A stretch of DNA of 64,000 nt, taken from Mesorhabditis belari. Its lineage: Eukaryota > Nematoda > Chromadorea > Rhabditida > Rhabditidae. Positions within the stretch are counted from its first letter, which is position 1; every line of letters begins with the position of its first letter. The DNA is taken from assembly GCA_958450365.1 (NCBI GenBank), contig CAUEEP010000920.1, positions 149,501-213,500 on the forward strand. The letters are read 5' to 3'. Positions 48,201 through 60,725 of the stretch are shown here, piece after piece. The notes under the pieces were generated by a model that saw only the letters and a list, made by a program, of their open reading frames with translations, searched no databases and had not been told where the DNA came from. Made by a program: the position numbers and the translations under genes.

Positions 48201-51200
48201 CATTTCAGCTTTATTCGCTTTGAATATTAAATGCTCAACCTGATCTTCATTTAATATCAACTTTTAGATTCTCGCTTCTCCAAATCCGCCTTCGACCGCC
48301 ATTCCCTCCCAATGTAATCACAAAACGCTGCTCGCCGACAAATATCCATTTGTTTTATGTTCGGATAGAAATTGCAACACTTGGGTAACTCGATAAGATA
48401 AACACTGACTTTTAAGCTAAATTTTTTCTTTTTCAAATTTTGCAGAATGATTCTTTAGTACATTCAACAAGCTTACACGGGCACATTCGAAGATCAGACG
48501 GAAAAAGTGGAAGCGTTGATGGCAAGAGGGAGAACTATCATTCAAAATCCCTGGTCAATTTTGAATAGAGTGGGGATGCGAAATCCACAAAGTGAGATCT
48601 TTATTATTGTTTTACTACATTAACTATGAATATTTGACTCTTTCCTATTACTGTACCTAGCAGTAATAGCAAAGAAAAAAAATTTGGGTACTTTAACCGT
48701 GTAACGCCTTAAACGGGTGCCTAAGAAAATCGGGTAGCTTATACAGCGATTCACCAACCAACTTTTAACATTTGCGTTTGTCCCGTTTTGTTTTAAGGCT
48801 TTCATTACTTTTTTGTTTTTGTTACTTCTGATTTAATTGATGACAGTTTTGTTTAGTGCAGTTCCAATGTAGAAGCAATTTCAAGTACAATGTAAATTGT
48901 TCTGTATTTGTGGTTCTTTTTCAAAACTCCATTCAACACCTCCGTGGAACAACAAAAGATTGTCTCCCGATATCTTTTTGAGTACATGTTCAGAAGAGTT
49001 GCTGGAAAGAAACAAGTTTTTCAACATTTATTGATGAGAATGGAAGCCACCTATCCGTTACCATAAAACCTCAACCTTTGTTCAAAAAGAAACATTTATA
49101 TATAAACATCAACGCTAAAGCAAAGCATCAAATCGCTGTATAAGGTAGCCGATTTTCTAAAAGTCCCCGCTTTTTTAAGGTACTCGATTTTTTTAGAGGT
49201 AATAGGAAAGAGCCAAATATTTAGATCTACCGTTCTATGTTCGGTTGAAAGCGGCACAGGGTGAATCAACGATGAGAGTTCCTCTTCAGCCCCCCACGGC
49301 AGCGCAAGGTCTTCAGGTGGATCGCTCGAATAGCAAAAGACTAAAAATTATTGACACATTGCATATCGCTGCAATGCAGAAATGTTATTCTTGAAAAAGC
49401 TAACAAATCTTTTAGACTCACCGGCTCGAACGTCAACAGTGTCAAAGAGAGTTTACGCCATCGAGCTCTGGGGTAAGTGAACAAACAAATTATGGAATGA
49501 AAATGATTTTTCTGACAAATTTTATAGTTTGAAAAACTTGGTTGATAACGAATGATACCTAAATTAAACAAATTTAGTTTTCTTCGTGCCAAAGCTTGAG
49601 TACACCTTTGCCACCTCAAAACCGACAAGTTCAACCGCCCACTGTTCGAATACAACAAGTGCAGGTAGATGTAAAAAATGTTCGATTTCCTAAACAACAA
49701 TTTTAGCAGACTCTACAAACACCATGTGCGAAAATTGTGATTCCAAAGAGTAATTTTGAGACTACTGTAAAAGAACCCGAATATCCATATTACGAGTTCA
49801 TCTTGGGAAATAAATGGCAAAAGGTTGGTTTTAGAAATAGGAAACTCAAGAAATCAAAAGCTTACTAACCATTTTTTTTCCAGAGACATTTTTCTTTTCA
49901 GAAGCGAGACGGATTGCATTGTGTTGTGTGCGGATTTCAGACTCGAAACATGTTCCACGTTTCAGATGATACTTATCAACTATGGAGGAATTACATCAAG
50001 AAATTTGTAAGAAATTTGCTCATTAGGTCTCTTTTTAAAATAAAGCTTTAGTGTGATGAATGTGTTGAGGCTGAGAAAACACAAAAGAGACAGATTCAAC
50101 TTATGGTAAGTAAAAGAAATTTCCGACAATGTCCGACCGGCAAAACTCCCTGTTCTAATTGATGGCCTAAGTGCTTTCACATACAGTATCGGACATTCAC
50201 TTACAGTTTTTTTTTTCATTTAATGAAGATTTGTTCCCGAATAAGAGTTTATAAATCAGCCAAAATAGCCAAAAATAGAAATTTTATGCATCGCTATCAA
50301 ATGTTTAAACTTGAAATATCAAAAGATGAGTGTTTTTACACATTTTGACTGATTTATAAGCTATTATTCGGGGAAAAATCTTCATTAAAAGGAAAAAAAC
50401 TTGTAGGTTAATGTCCGATACTGTAACTTTAAGAAATTTGCAGTTTGAACTTCGATGGAAATTAATGGGAGAAGATGGACGAAAAAGATATGCCTGTTAT
50501 TGCCACGCAACTCCCCCTGGACTTTTCCCAGCCGCCACAATCAGTCCAAAATCACAGGAAAACTTTGATCTGGTAGGAATCAATTGCTTTCAATTTTGAT
50601 TCTTTATGACAATATCTAATTATTTAATTGTAGGCTCTCTCTACTTGTCTTGTTTGTGGAAGTCTGAAGAAAAGACAATTAATGCCTTTGCCTGGAGTGG
50701 AAGCTCTGAATTGGCGTGCTTTTTTTATGGTGGCTTTGGTGAATGAACATCATCTTGATCCGGACACATTCAGATGGAATGTTGCGGTTAGTTTAAAACA
50801 GTCTCAAATTTATTTGATTGTGCGAAAGATCAATATCATAAGTACAGATGTCTCCACTGGCTATGTTTTGCCCTGCACATGTGACAATGAAGATGCATGA
50901 AGAAATGGGGCTTTTAGCTCGAAAGCAACAACAAAAAGCGGCATATGAAGCACAAGCTGGTCCCTCAAACCAATCTAGAGAACAAGTGAGCCTTAATCTG
51001 CATCTTTTGTTTTTGTTTTGTGATGTCTAGTTGATAGTATTTTAGCCTCAACGCCCACAAGTTGCTCAACAACGGTTTGCGGTATATGTTCCCCAACAAC
51101 AGGTAAACCAAAGCAATTTTAAAGAATATGTTTACTATTAATTTTGTGTTTCGAGTTATACATGGATTGAATTGGCTGTTGTACAACTTCGTTGTCTTTT

Positions 51201-53862
51201 TAGGTACCACCCCAACCACGACCACAGCAACTCCAACCTCCAAGGGCTCATCGCTATCCAAACTTTGCCACAAGTTCGAGGGCCTTCCCTGCTGTAACTC
51301 CAGCTCCTCCCAGTCCTGTAAATGCTCCAATAACGAGCACTCCTAATGTTATGGTCAGTGCTGCTTGCTTTCAACAACTTTTTTATGCTAATGATTAGCT
51401 TGTAAATTCTTTTATGAAACTAGAACTACTGCCTTTTCAATTAATTTTTTTAGAATCCACACTTGATGAACATGGTTGCAATGAATCAACGTTCAACACA
51501 GGTAACTACTACTCTGACTACGTATAACGGCAAAGTAATATCTATTTATTTATATCTATAGCTCGAGCTTGAAGGTTTAGAAGATTCTATACTTGTTTTC
51601 AATCACTAAAAAGTAAAGCACGCATTTAGATGGCGGCTCAAATGCAACTAATGGGCCAACCTCATTCGAGTCACATTTTTGGAATGCCCCATCCTCATCC
51701 ACCGTTTCATCCGTTTCCGATGGGAATTCCTCCAGGGATGGCTCAAGTTCAAGGATTAATACCTGACCAGAGGATTTCTGCAGTGCATGGGATTCCTCCA
51801 CCAGATATACCCATTCGCACACGACCGATCATGACACCGAATTTTTCAAATTTATTGCCTCAACAAGGACAGCGTCCTCAACAAAATAATCCACTACAAA
51901 AACAACCTCAAGGCGCTTATCCAACAACACCCACTGGTGGCTATGCTGAACGAATTCCATCTGGTGAAATGCAACCACAAAGAATGCCTCTCCAGCCTGG
52001 GCCCAGCAGAATGCCAGAAAATGGGGTGAGTGAGTTCATATTTAAAGAGTATGAGTTAATAAGGAGCTTACCTTAAAAAATACAGCTCCTCGGGTATCTA
52101 ATGACAGAATTTTCAGGTTCTGCCTTCCAAGCCTGCTCAAGCTCAACCGCAACAAGCTGTGAGAGTAATCTGTGAGGTAAACACAAGCAAAAACTAACGT
52201 TTATATCCAAATTTTAAGCTTTGTAAAATGGAAGTTAAAACGGATGCTGACCAAATGTTCCACAAAATGATCCATCGAACGAAAAACAAATACTTCTGCT
52301 TGGAATGTAATAAGCCGGTTTCCGGGAACGAAGAACAAGATCTTGTTCAACATATGCTTGAACATACAAAGTGAGTAACGAAGTAAATTTAGGAATTCAG
52401 AATATTTAAATTTAGCAATACATCGCACTTTGAGCTTAGTTGTCCGTTTCCGGCGTGCCTGGAGACAAATTTGAATTCGTCATTGAGCTTGAAGATACAT
52501 CTCATCACAGTGCACGCCAAACAACTCCCACACCAAGCGCTGTTAGTTTTCAATCGTTCAATAATTAACTTCTAGTCAGTTTAAAGTGACCTATAACAAA
52601 ACTTTCAGATGTGGTATGAAATTTGCGGCAAATGAGGCCATTCCAACGCACGACAACGAACATAAAAGGTAAAGCGAGATTTGTAAAGCTTTTGAGAATT
52701 GGATAGTCTACTTCAAAGCCATTATCTTGCATGATTTGCATATTTCAGAAATGGAGATGACCGTTGTTGCAGATTATGCTTAACGATAAATTGTTGGGCC
52801 AAAGTAGAAACTGGCATTCCTAACTATACCCATGAGCTCATTCATGGAATTATTCGCATTCTGAGATGTCGAATTTGTGGAGAAGAAATGAAAGGGCCCA
52901 ATCAGGTCATTTATTGTTGATTTTTAAATTGGGAACAAGAGATAACTTTTCAGAACAAAGCTTTGCTTCGACATTGGGTCAACAAACACACTGCAAGAAG
53001 TTCTAATGCTCCAAATTCAACGTGCACGGTAAGTGTTTTGAGGTTTACTGAAATCTAATCATAAGTAAGCTCAACAAGCCGTCGAGTTTAAAATCGTCAA
53101 TCAATTTAGGGCTGTCAAAAGTCGGTTTCTCTTGGGGAAAGCGAGGCTCATCTCAAAGAACACATGGTTGGTTAAAAATCACATCTATAACAAAGAAATT
53201 CAAGAAATTTAGCTATAAGAATTTATGGAATGTAGTTTTAAAACAGTGCCATGATAGAAAACGTTCAAAACAGCGCCGTCAAAACAAAACAAATTCCCAC
53301 AATTCAAAAAACAAGACGATTCAATTTTTATACCCAAAAATTCCTTGCATTTTAGCTACATGATGGGTGAAACAGTCTTTTTAAAAAGTTAACATTTAAT
53401 AGATAAAAAGCGTTCAAAGGAGATCTAAAGATCGCTAATTTTACGCGAATTTAACTAAATTTAACGCTAATTTTATCCATGAAATATTAACTTTTTTAAA
53501 AAACTGTTTCACTCATCATGTAGTCAAGAACGCAAGAAATTCTTTGGTATAAAATTTGAACCGGCTTGGTTTTTTGTCGCTATTTTGAACGTTTTCTATT
53601 CGGCGCTGTTTTAAATATATCCCGAATTTATTGCTTTTTAGGCCTTTATGGTCTCAGCTTCAACTCGAGGACGGAACAATGCTCCAATGCTAATTGTGAA
53701 AACTTGTAATAAAATGGCAAGATTGTTGGGAATTCAGGTAAACATTACAGGATATAGTTTTGGTGTTTAAATGAAAAATGTCTATTGGTTAACTTTCAAA
53801 TCACAAGAATTTTCTAGGAGGCCAACAGTGACCCTAATCAAGTATTTTACGAAGATGAATGA
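45216..53862 (+). CDS. Large multi-zinc-finger protein, second part (or separate gene)
   Basis: More than twenty exons. It opens MIHFDTNAQCHLC. A coiled coil follows, joined across a 28-nt microexon (45454-45481, ELNQMIPKA) to DQHQQRQTLEIEKRKREEQV. Next come a Ser/Thr/Pro-rich linker and three copies of a 36-residue unit. Then fingers: IQCPKCSKKFFTKGSCEVH, FYICVMCSIIYDDPMFFRKH, IVCPLCSCAGF, FFCKKCFLASL, HCVVCGFQTRNM, CLVCGSLKKR. A long Pro/Gln/Met-rich segment (50.9-52.1 kb; HPHPPFHPFPMGIPPGMAQ) precedes a C-terminal cluster (ICELCKMEV, YFCLECNKPVS, LSCPFPACLE, RCCRLCLTIN, LRCRICGEEM, STCTGCQKSV). It ends LIVKTCNKMARLLGIQEANS...YEDE, stop ending at 53862. The domain mix suggests a nuclear transcription or chromatin factor; LIN-13-like identity is a guess. 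No start signal of its own is evident, so it may be the continuation of the preceding entry. Confidence 0.72.
46516..46839 (+). repeat. Three tandem 108-bp units in frame (36 residues each)
   Basis: Units 46516-46623, 46624-46731 and 46732-46839 are nearly identical at the base level; each encodes PPPSVQCLSDPVFLPTRTVA and 16 more residues. Because the period is 108 bp the reading frame is kept. Only the third diverges at its end. Confidence 0.95.
48636..49214. mobile_element. MITE next to a splice acceptor
   Basis: Ends GACTCTTTCCTATTAC (left) and GTAATAGGAAAGAGCC (right), with AATATTT flanking both sides as a possible target duplication. The right end is about ten bases from the acceptor of the exon starting LPFYVRLKAAQ. 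Similar ends are seen in the unc-45 intron element. Confidence 0.75.
50184..50423. mobile_element. Tc-type hairpin MITE in an intron
   Basis: 240 bp bounded by TA, with inverted repeats of roughly 75-80 bp starting CAGTATCGGACATT. Almost the whole element is a hairpin. It lies in the intron between the exons ending RQIQLM and starting FELRWKLM. Confidence 0.85.
53230..53620. mobile_element. Hairpin MITE in the penultimate-region intron
   Basis: Ends TTTTAAAACAGTGCC..TAGAAAACG and, reversed, CGTTTTCTATTCGGCGCTGT. Inner arms (GTTAACATTTAATAGATAAA side and its partner near 53480-53520) continue the hairpin. Borders are approximate. Confidence 0.65.
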
Positions 53863-56116
53863 TGTGTTTTTGCGAGGAAAATTCTATTGTTTTTATTTCC
53901 ATTTGATCTTTAAGCTTCTAAACTACAATATCTAAAAAAACTGTGATGGCAGAATATATTTTCGAGTTTTTTGTACAATTTTGTCATTTTGTGGACTTAT
54001 TTGGTTTGATTTTTGTGTTCATCACCGTAATCTCAAAATCTTGCCCAACAATTGTGAAAAGTGACGTGTGCTTTTTAATGGCAATGAAATTTTATTGTTG
54101 TATGATTACAATTTTCCAATAAAAATTGTTTTGACAAAATTCATTCCTAGTTGTATCTTTTCATTTCATTTTATGGTTTTTCTGTATCTTTTTTGATGAG
54201 CGCTTGGTAATTTCTATGGATTAGAACCATTAGTAGAGCTTGACATTTTAATAAAATTTACGAATCAAAAATTCTTTCAGAAAAATGCACAAAAAACGGC
54301 AAGTACATCATATTTAATGCGGCAAAGTTCAGCTGGTATTAATGATTACAAAATGAGAGGCATTGATGAGATCAAAGCGTTCACAAAATCTAAATATTCA
54401 ATGCGAATCACGAATTTCCGATTTTTTAGAATTAGTAATAGGGTCAAAGCTACAGTATCCATAAGAAATTGGTTCAACAGGTGTTTGCTTTGCTTTTGAA
54501 AGGCATAATTCCCCCATTTTGCATCAAACATTCCAATTTCAGCAGGAAACCGGTAATTTCGAAGTTTTGAATGGTTTTAAAATAAACTCTGCTTTGCATC
54601 TTTTTGAAGTGTTCCCAGAATTTGAACTCAGAACTTCCTTGCATTTCCTGTATAATTTGGGATAAAACCCGTTAAACCTCAAATTTTCTGCACGATGTTA
54701 CAGCTGCTCTCAAAAGGTCATCGTTTTTTGTCGCCAATCGTATTATGAGATCAGAAAGTTTGAGTTTTTTTGGTTATCACCATGACATTTCCGGGGGTGG
54801 GTTCATTCACTTGATTTCCAGAAATAAGCATTCAAAATTTCAGTCCGTACCGCTACTTATTAAAGTTTTCTTATCAGTTTATCTAGCCTACGTAACACTT
54901 TTGGCTTGAGACATTTTAGAAATTCTGAATATTGTTCTTATTAGAGTGTGTTCCTCGTGATTAGTACGTTTTCTAAAACGCGCCCCGAGAAAAAGTCCCG
55001 TAATCCCCGAGAGAAAAAAAATCCAAAATTCAATATGTGCAAATGTAAAAATCGAGAACAAAATAAGACAAGATTCATAAAATATAAAAAATAAGCGCAA
55101 AGTTTTGCAACGGTCTTTAATACCTTAATTTAACTTGACCGATGGCTGAATAGTTGACCGAGGGTGCGTTCTAAAAAACGCATTAATCGACGATTAATCT
55201 ATTAAAATTTTAATCGTTCAACTTGAATCGATTCATTAATTTGTCGCGGGGAACACACTCTAGTTCTTACTATTGAGGAAGTTAAAATCCATTCATCAAG
55301 TGTCACAAAATATAAATCTTTTACTAGCATCAACAAAATTAATCTTTCGTCGATCCTCCAATCATCCCGAGAATTATATTTTAAGCCCTTTCTCGAAACT
55401 CAAAAATTATTTACACAGTACCCTTCAGATGATGAAGGAAAATGGAGCTCTAAAAAGTCAATCGGGGAATTATAGAGCTCGAGAGAGACTTGGGAGGATT
55501 AGTTGAAAAAGATGAAGAAGATGAAAAAGAGAAAAAGATTAAACCTCAATAAACATTTTGAATTTTTGAAGATCTCGTTGCTGGGATTTTCTTTTTTTTT
55601 ACGATAAAGCTTTGGTTCAAATATTAAGATTTGATTTGGATTTGGTATCAAAGTTCTGTGCATTTAAAAGCTTTTGCACATTAGCTTGTCCATAAACTGG
55701 ACAAGAGGCTTGTCCATAAACAGGACAGATGTTTGCCAGAGATGTTATTTCTCAAAATATTGTTTCATCATGAAACTTGCAAACACTTTCCACCCACTCA
55801 TTGTTGTTTTTAGTCTCTCAATGGAGATTATAGTCAGCTAACTACATAAATCTAATAAGGAACCTCGTTTAAGAAAATTCGTTTAGCAAGATTTGTTCTT
55901 TAAACCTTTTTCCTTTTTCTCATGAAAGATCAAGATTAAGACAGTTACTTTTTGCTTTGAGTGGCTCATTTCCAGCTTCCTTTTTCTTATCACCTTCTTT
56001 GTCGTTCGACACGAGGTGCCAATTTATTTCTTTTTAAGCAGGAATTTTGCTATTTGCTTATTAGATTTTTGAAGATTTCTTGGTCGTAAGCATGTCAGTA
56101 GCGTATTAATTCAGAA
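53863..56116. other. Intergenic region
   Basis: Begins with the zinc-finger gene 3' UTR (AATAAA at about 54118) and holds one MITE (54942-55262). Near 55685-55730 the phrase GCTTGTCCATAAAC is repeated twice. No gene recognised. Confidence 0.5.
54942..55262. mobile_element. MITE
   Basis: Terminal inverted repeat TAGAGTGTGTTCCTCG at 54942 and its near complement CGGGGAACACACTCTA ending at 55262, with inner complementary stretches (ACGTTTTCTAAAACGC / GCGTTCTAAAAAACGC). Confidence 0.75.
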
Positions 56117-57782
56117 ATGAGATTGCGGGCTTTCCAAAGTTTACTCCTTCTTCCGCTTATGGTGCGTGGTGAAAGGGATTTTCTACAATGGGTTTGTTTT
56201 ATGATTTATGATTTGATCAAATCGGCAAAATAAAGCATTTAATGATCTCACAAGTTACTGATTCCACTTTATTTCAGTTTGGCCTCAAAGAGGATCCATC
56301 TCTTCCACAAAAAATCTCTGAGCCTCAGGTTGAATTGAAATAAAGAGGGATTTATATTCAAGAATTAGATTTTAATGGACAAAAATTTTGGACAGAGACC
56401 TCTTCGACTCTTCAACACAACCGAAAATGAAACGCTTGAAAATCAGGTAAAAATGATAGGATGATATAGTGGTTGAATATTGGAATGAGATCTCTAACAA
56501 ACAGGCTATTATTCTTTTGCTTTACCAAATTTCTTGTGAGCCGTAGACGAGCGCGCTTGCGACTGGTGACAAAAACTATGCGTCAGTCCCAAAACATTCA
56601 GCTAGAAGAACCCACCGTTAGGCCGATTTTTCGCCTGATGATATAATATTTCAGTCCAACAAAGTGATTCGATTCGAAGAAGATGATCCATATTGGTGTT
56701 ACATCTGCATCGACCAACATGGATTCAATGTAACTCCAAACAACTCTTTAGGCCAATGTATTCAATTTCTCAGGCTTCACCCGTCCTTCTTGCACACATG
56801 GTTCAACGGCGAATGAGAGTCCCTCTACCTCCATCATGCAATAGAGACATTTATGCGTAAGTACTCACGTATAATAGTACTTTTTAAACGTTGGATAGAT
56901 CTAATTATGGACTCAAGGCAAAAATGTACTTGGAGCTCAATAAACAAACTCTTATTAGCCTCTCATTCATTCCAAAAAAGTTGCGCATCGATTCTCAGCT
57001 TCCAAATTGATACCATTTCCTTGTTAGATTTGATCTTTTCTATTTATATACTTTTGGAACGTTGTTCTTCCAAAAAATAAACATACTTGGTCTCTAAACG
57101 GTTTATAGTTATTAGCACATAAAAACTCTAGAAAAAAAGCTATAAACTTCGGTGACGATCAGCAATAAGCCGGATAAGAAAGGGTTAAAGTTTTGGTTTT
57201 TGAATGATCAAAGGATAAGTGAAAGTGTTTCGAACAATATTTAAGCCTGTAAAAGTTAGTTCAGGTATCAAGTGATGTGCAAGGGACCATGCTTGGTGGC
57301 CACTTATTTTCGAGGAGAAGATTTCATTGGTAGCCAAAGAGTAACGACGTATCCCAAAATTTTCCTAGGAATGCTGAGAGATTGTGCTGAAAAGGCTGAC
57401 TTTCGATCGTTTGACGAGAGTGATCTTCGACGAATCCCCGATTCACAACCAAGAAATATCGAATTGGGAAATAATATTCATGTGAGTAACCAGACAACTT
57501 GCTGAACTACAAAAGTTTATAGGTTGAAGCCATGTTGTGCCGTGGAGACTACTGCAATGTGGGAATGAATCAGACAAGTTAGTTTTGTAAAAAGGATAAA
57601 TCTTTCTAAACGATTTAAACTTATCAAAGCAACATTTGTTATCAGATTTTTCAGGAGGACATCGAGCCCCACATGATCGTATGAGAGAAGATGAATTTGA
57701 GGTTTGAGGAAAGCAGAGCAAAAACCAATATTTTTAGAGAGCCGACAAAAGAAAGCGTCGTGGTCGTCAACACCAAAAATGA
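56117..57782 (+). CDS. Secreted cysteine-rich protein, possible Ly6/uPAR-like fold
   Basis: Nine exons (56117-56191, 56278-56328, 56396-56446, 56655-56729, 56774-56856, 57265-57481, 57523-57577, 57655-57701, 57738-57782) keep frame and give 232 residues. The ATG is three bases after TTCAG, consistent with trans-splicing. A signal peptide MRLRAFQSLLLLPLMVRG is followed by N-glycosylation sites (NTT, NET), then a cysteine region starting YWCYICID and ending CRGDYCN, the opening and closing signatures of LU (Ly6/uPAR) three-finger domains. The loop region is longer than usual. The C-terminus is very basic (RADKRKRRGRQHQK) and there is no transmembrane or GPI signal, so the product is probably secreted. 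The fold is inferred from the Cys motifs only. Confidence 0.75.
56530..56640 (-). mobile_element. SINE head fragment in an intron
   Basis: TGAGCCGTAGACGAGCGCGC and the downstream ATGCGTCAG / CCGTTAGGCCGATTTTTCGCC match the tRNA-like head region of the SINE copies near 39.2 kb. The tail is missing. Lies in intron 3 of the cysteine-rich protein gene. Confidence 0.55.
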
Positions 57783-59047
57783 ACTTAAATCAAAATCACA
57801 ATCTTTAAATATATTCTAGGAACGAATTCTATATCAATTTTCCAAATTTCTACGAGTTGCTTCACTGGTCGAAACCAAAAAAAACGTGTTTTTAGTGTGT
57901 ATATATTTTGTTTGTTTGCAATTTGTTAAAAGTTAAACTTTCTCCAACAAATGTAGTCAGGTAATCACCGTCCAACATCCATCAACAGTCAAATATTTTT
58001 GTGTGAATTGTTGCTGTGCAATGTTCAACTCTATTTCCGCATGTGTACATATTTGTTCAAGACTAGTTTGATACAATTTGCATGTTTTTATAATGATGAA
58101 ATGTGCATAAATGTTTGAAAAAAGCTTAGGCAGAAAAGCAAACATTTTTATTATACAAAAGATTAGATTTGATAATGCGATTAGAAAACTCAAAAAGCAT
58201 ATCATTTTGTATCATGTACCACTTTTGAAAGCTTTTAAGATCATAGAAGTTACTTAGAGTAGCTAAAAATCTACAGTTTTTCAAAATCAATAAATTGCCC
58301 AGCCTTTTTTTATTTTGTCAATAGCTCAAAATGATCTGAAATTCTAAAAACCGAGACGCTGAAAAAGCAGCTAAATTCCTGAGGTCCGTGAAAAAAGTAT
58401 TCGCAAAAAAAAGAGCTGTTGAAATTAAATTGACGATACGGCTGTTGAAATTAAATTGAGCTGTTGACGATACGGCCCACTGGTGGGCCGTACTTGGATT
58501 TAGCACTTTTTTGAGGCCAATTGGGCGGAAAATTTCCGCCAGTGGGTTTTCGGGGTCAAGGAATTCGAGTACTTGGGTTTCTAAAGAAAACTGCTCTATT
58601 TTTGGATATTTCATTCAGTTCAATTACTCAAGTGCAACCCCACACCCAGGCCATGTGACAGAAGGTGCACAATTACAAAAACGTAAAAATTTTCATTTTA
58701 TGTAATCGCGCGGCTTCTGGCACAAGGCCTCTAGGGATAAAGACAAAACGTAAGTCCGGTTACGTAGGTAGCGTAAGTTTTAGAAGGTTTTGTGATGATC
58801 GTATTGATCGGAAATTAAAGTTGCTCAAAAGCTAATAACGGATTCAGATTCTCCATCCCATAATGCCTCCGGTTGCAAATTTATTTTCAGGTCTACAGCT
58901 TTCAGGTCTACAGCTTTTAGGTCTATAGCTTTCAAGTCTACACCTTTTAGGTCTATAGCTGTCGTCCGAAATGGCAGCCAGGCCAAAAATGGCTTTGTTA
59001 TGTTAAACGTTGGATTTCATTTCCTTTTGAGCATTGTCTGATTCTAA
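57783..59047. other. Intergenic region
   Basis: No gene seen. It includes a short perfect palindrome CGGCCCACTGGTGGGCCG near 58465 and a 16-bp tandem repeat at 58889-58970. Confidence 0.5.
58889..58970. repeat. 16-bp tandem repeat
   Basis: About five diverged copies of GGTCTACAGCTTTCAG. Confidence 0.85.
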
Positions 59048-59719
59048 ATGTATCCGGAATGTGATTTGATCCAAGAAGAGTTAAAGATTAATGCAATTGA
59101 ACTGCCTGTAATGTTTCAAATATCGCTTTACTGGAAGTTTTATTCTGGTAAGAAAAGATAGATCTTCGAACAGCAAAAAGTTCCAAATTGTGCAAAATAT
59201 CTACAGACCATGAAAATACAGAATATCAATTAAAGCCCATAAATGTTTCAGTTATTGGCTCGCTCATTAACTGTTTTTGTTTATTTTTTGTTTACGCAGT
59301 GAATAAGGAAACTATTTTGCATATTTATCAATATTTTATGCTCATCTACCAGGTAGATTTTTTGGCTTACTGTGTCATGAAAATGTATCTGAACGAAAGA
59401 GATATGAACTTTTGAAAAGCTAAGACTTTGAGATTGTCAATACGGTTTGTGATGATTGACATTTGCTGTTTGTCCTTTCATTCTGATCCCATTCTCGGAG
59501 TTCTTTTCTTTGAATACTTTTCCTGGTTCATCAGCTATTAAAATATCTATGTAAGTAAAATAAAAATTTTGTGGTAAGCAATACTTTCAGATGCTTGACA
59601 TTTTTGTTCTCTATTTGATAGTCATGTCAATTTTATTTCTCTTTTTCGAGCGACAAAACATTTTAAATGGGAATGACGGGAGGTTTCGATTGAATGAATG
59701 GTTTGAATTTCGCAATTCA

Positions 59720-59925
59720 AGGCCCCGTTTCCAGCTTTTAGCCATCCGAAGTTAGAGTCACAAATGAATTTAGTGCGACCAAGTTAGCTCTAGCGATCCT
59801 CATCGTTCAACCTGTCATTATGATCTCAGTATGGCTTACACCAGCCGGTCCAAAGACGGCCGAGAAACAGCCCGTGCAGACGGACGGACGGACAGATACT
59901 GCTCTTTTATATATAGTAGATTAAA
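59720..59925 (+). mobile_element. SINE tail fragment
   Basis: Ends CAGACGGACGGACGGACAGA, then TACTGCTCTTTTATATATAG: the same tail as the SINE copies at 38.7-39.3 kb, but the tRNA-like head is absent or too diverged to see. The left border is approximate. Confidence 0.6.
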
Positions 59926-60659
59926 TGATTAAATAGATGATTCCTGAATAACGGCAGTTGCCTATTGCAAGGTTGGCAAGGCTTTTAGCTAAATTTACCA
60001 ATTCTTTATATCTTTAGGCATATCCGATGATTTTCTCTATAAATCAGTCAAATTTTTTTTCTGCGGTTGGGGATCGATTACATGATCCAATTACTCATCT
60101 TATTATTATCGGTGTCAGCATTGTTGCATTTGTCATGTTGTTCCCATCAAACTTTAACGAAGAACTTCTTCAATTCTAGATTGTTTTCTTTCTGTTTGCG
60201 ACGTTTTCTTTTCTTCGCTTGTTCAAATGTCAGAAACAACAAAAGTTGTACAGAAAAGGCTCATGATTGCTCATTTAGTGCAGGTGGGGTTTAAAAGAAA
60301 AAAGAGTTCCCGCTCAAAAATGGCATTGGTAGCGTCAACAGGTGAACACTTTTGAAAAGCTGAGACTTTAATCTCTTTGATTTTGTAAAGTAATTTGTAG
60401 ATTTACTTTAGTTTACAGGCACAGAAAATGATTTCACAAATGTATTTATATGGATGACATTTTAAAACAAGATATTTGACTCTTGCTCCTTTTGGGAGGT
60501 TCATTAATTGCATCGATAATGAAAGGGTCTTCAAATAATTTACCATTACATCAACTTAACAACTTTATCTTGGTGTTTCAAACAATGCTACTGGTTTTTC
60601 TTTTCGAATCTCATGCTGCAATTGCTTTAATCGCTACTTGAATTGGATTTGACGTTTAT

Positions 60660-60725
60660 AGAAACTTCACTAAACAATTCTTCAACTCTTCAACTCTTCA
60701 ACTCTTCAACAATTCTTCAACAACA
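60660..60725. repeat. CTTCAACTCTTCAA simple repeat
   Basis: Four or so copies of CTTCAACT followed by imperfect CAACAATT units, at the 3' end of the chemoreceptor-like pseudogene. Confidence 0.7.

Noticed and set aside
58465..58482. Palindrome CGGCCCACTGGTGGGCCG as an operator
   Set aside because: A single short palindrome in non-coding animal DNA with no gene nearby to regulate; nothing supports a function.
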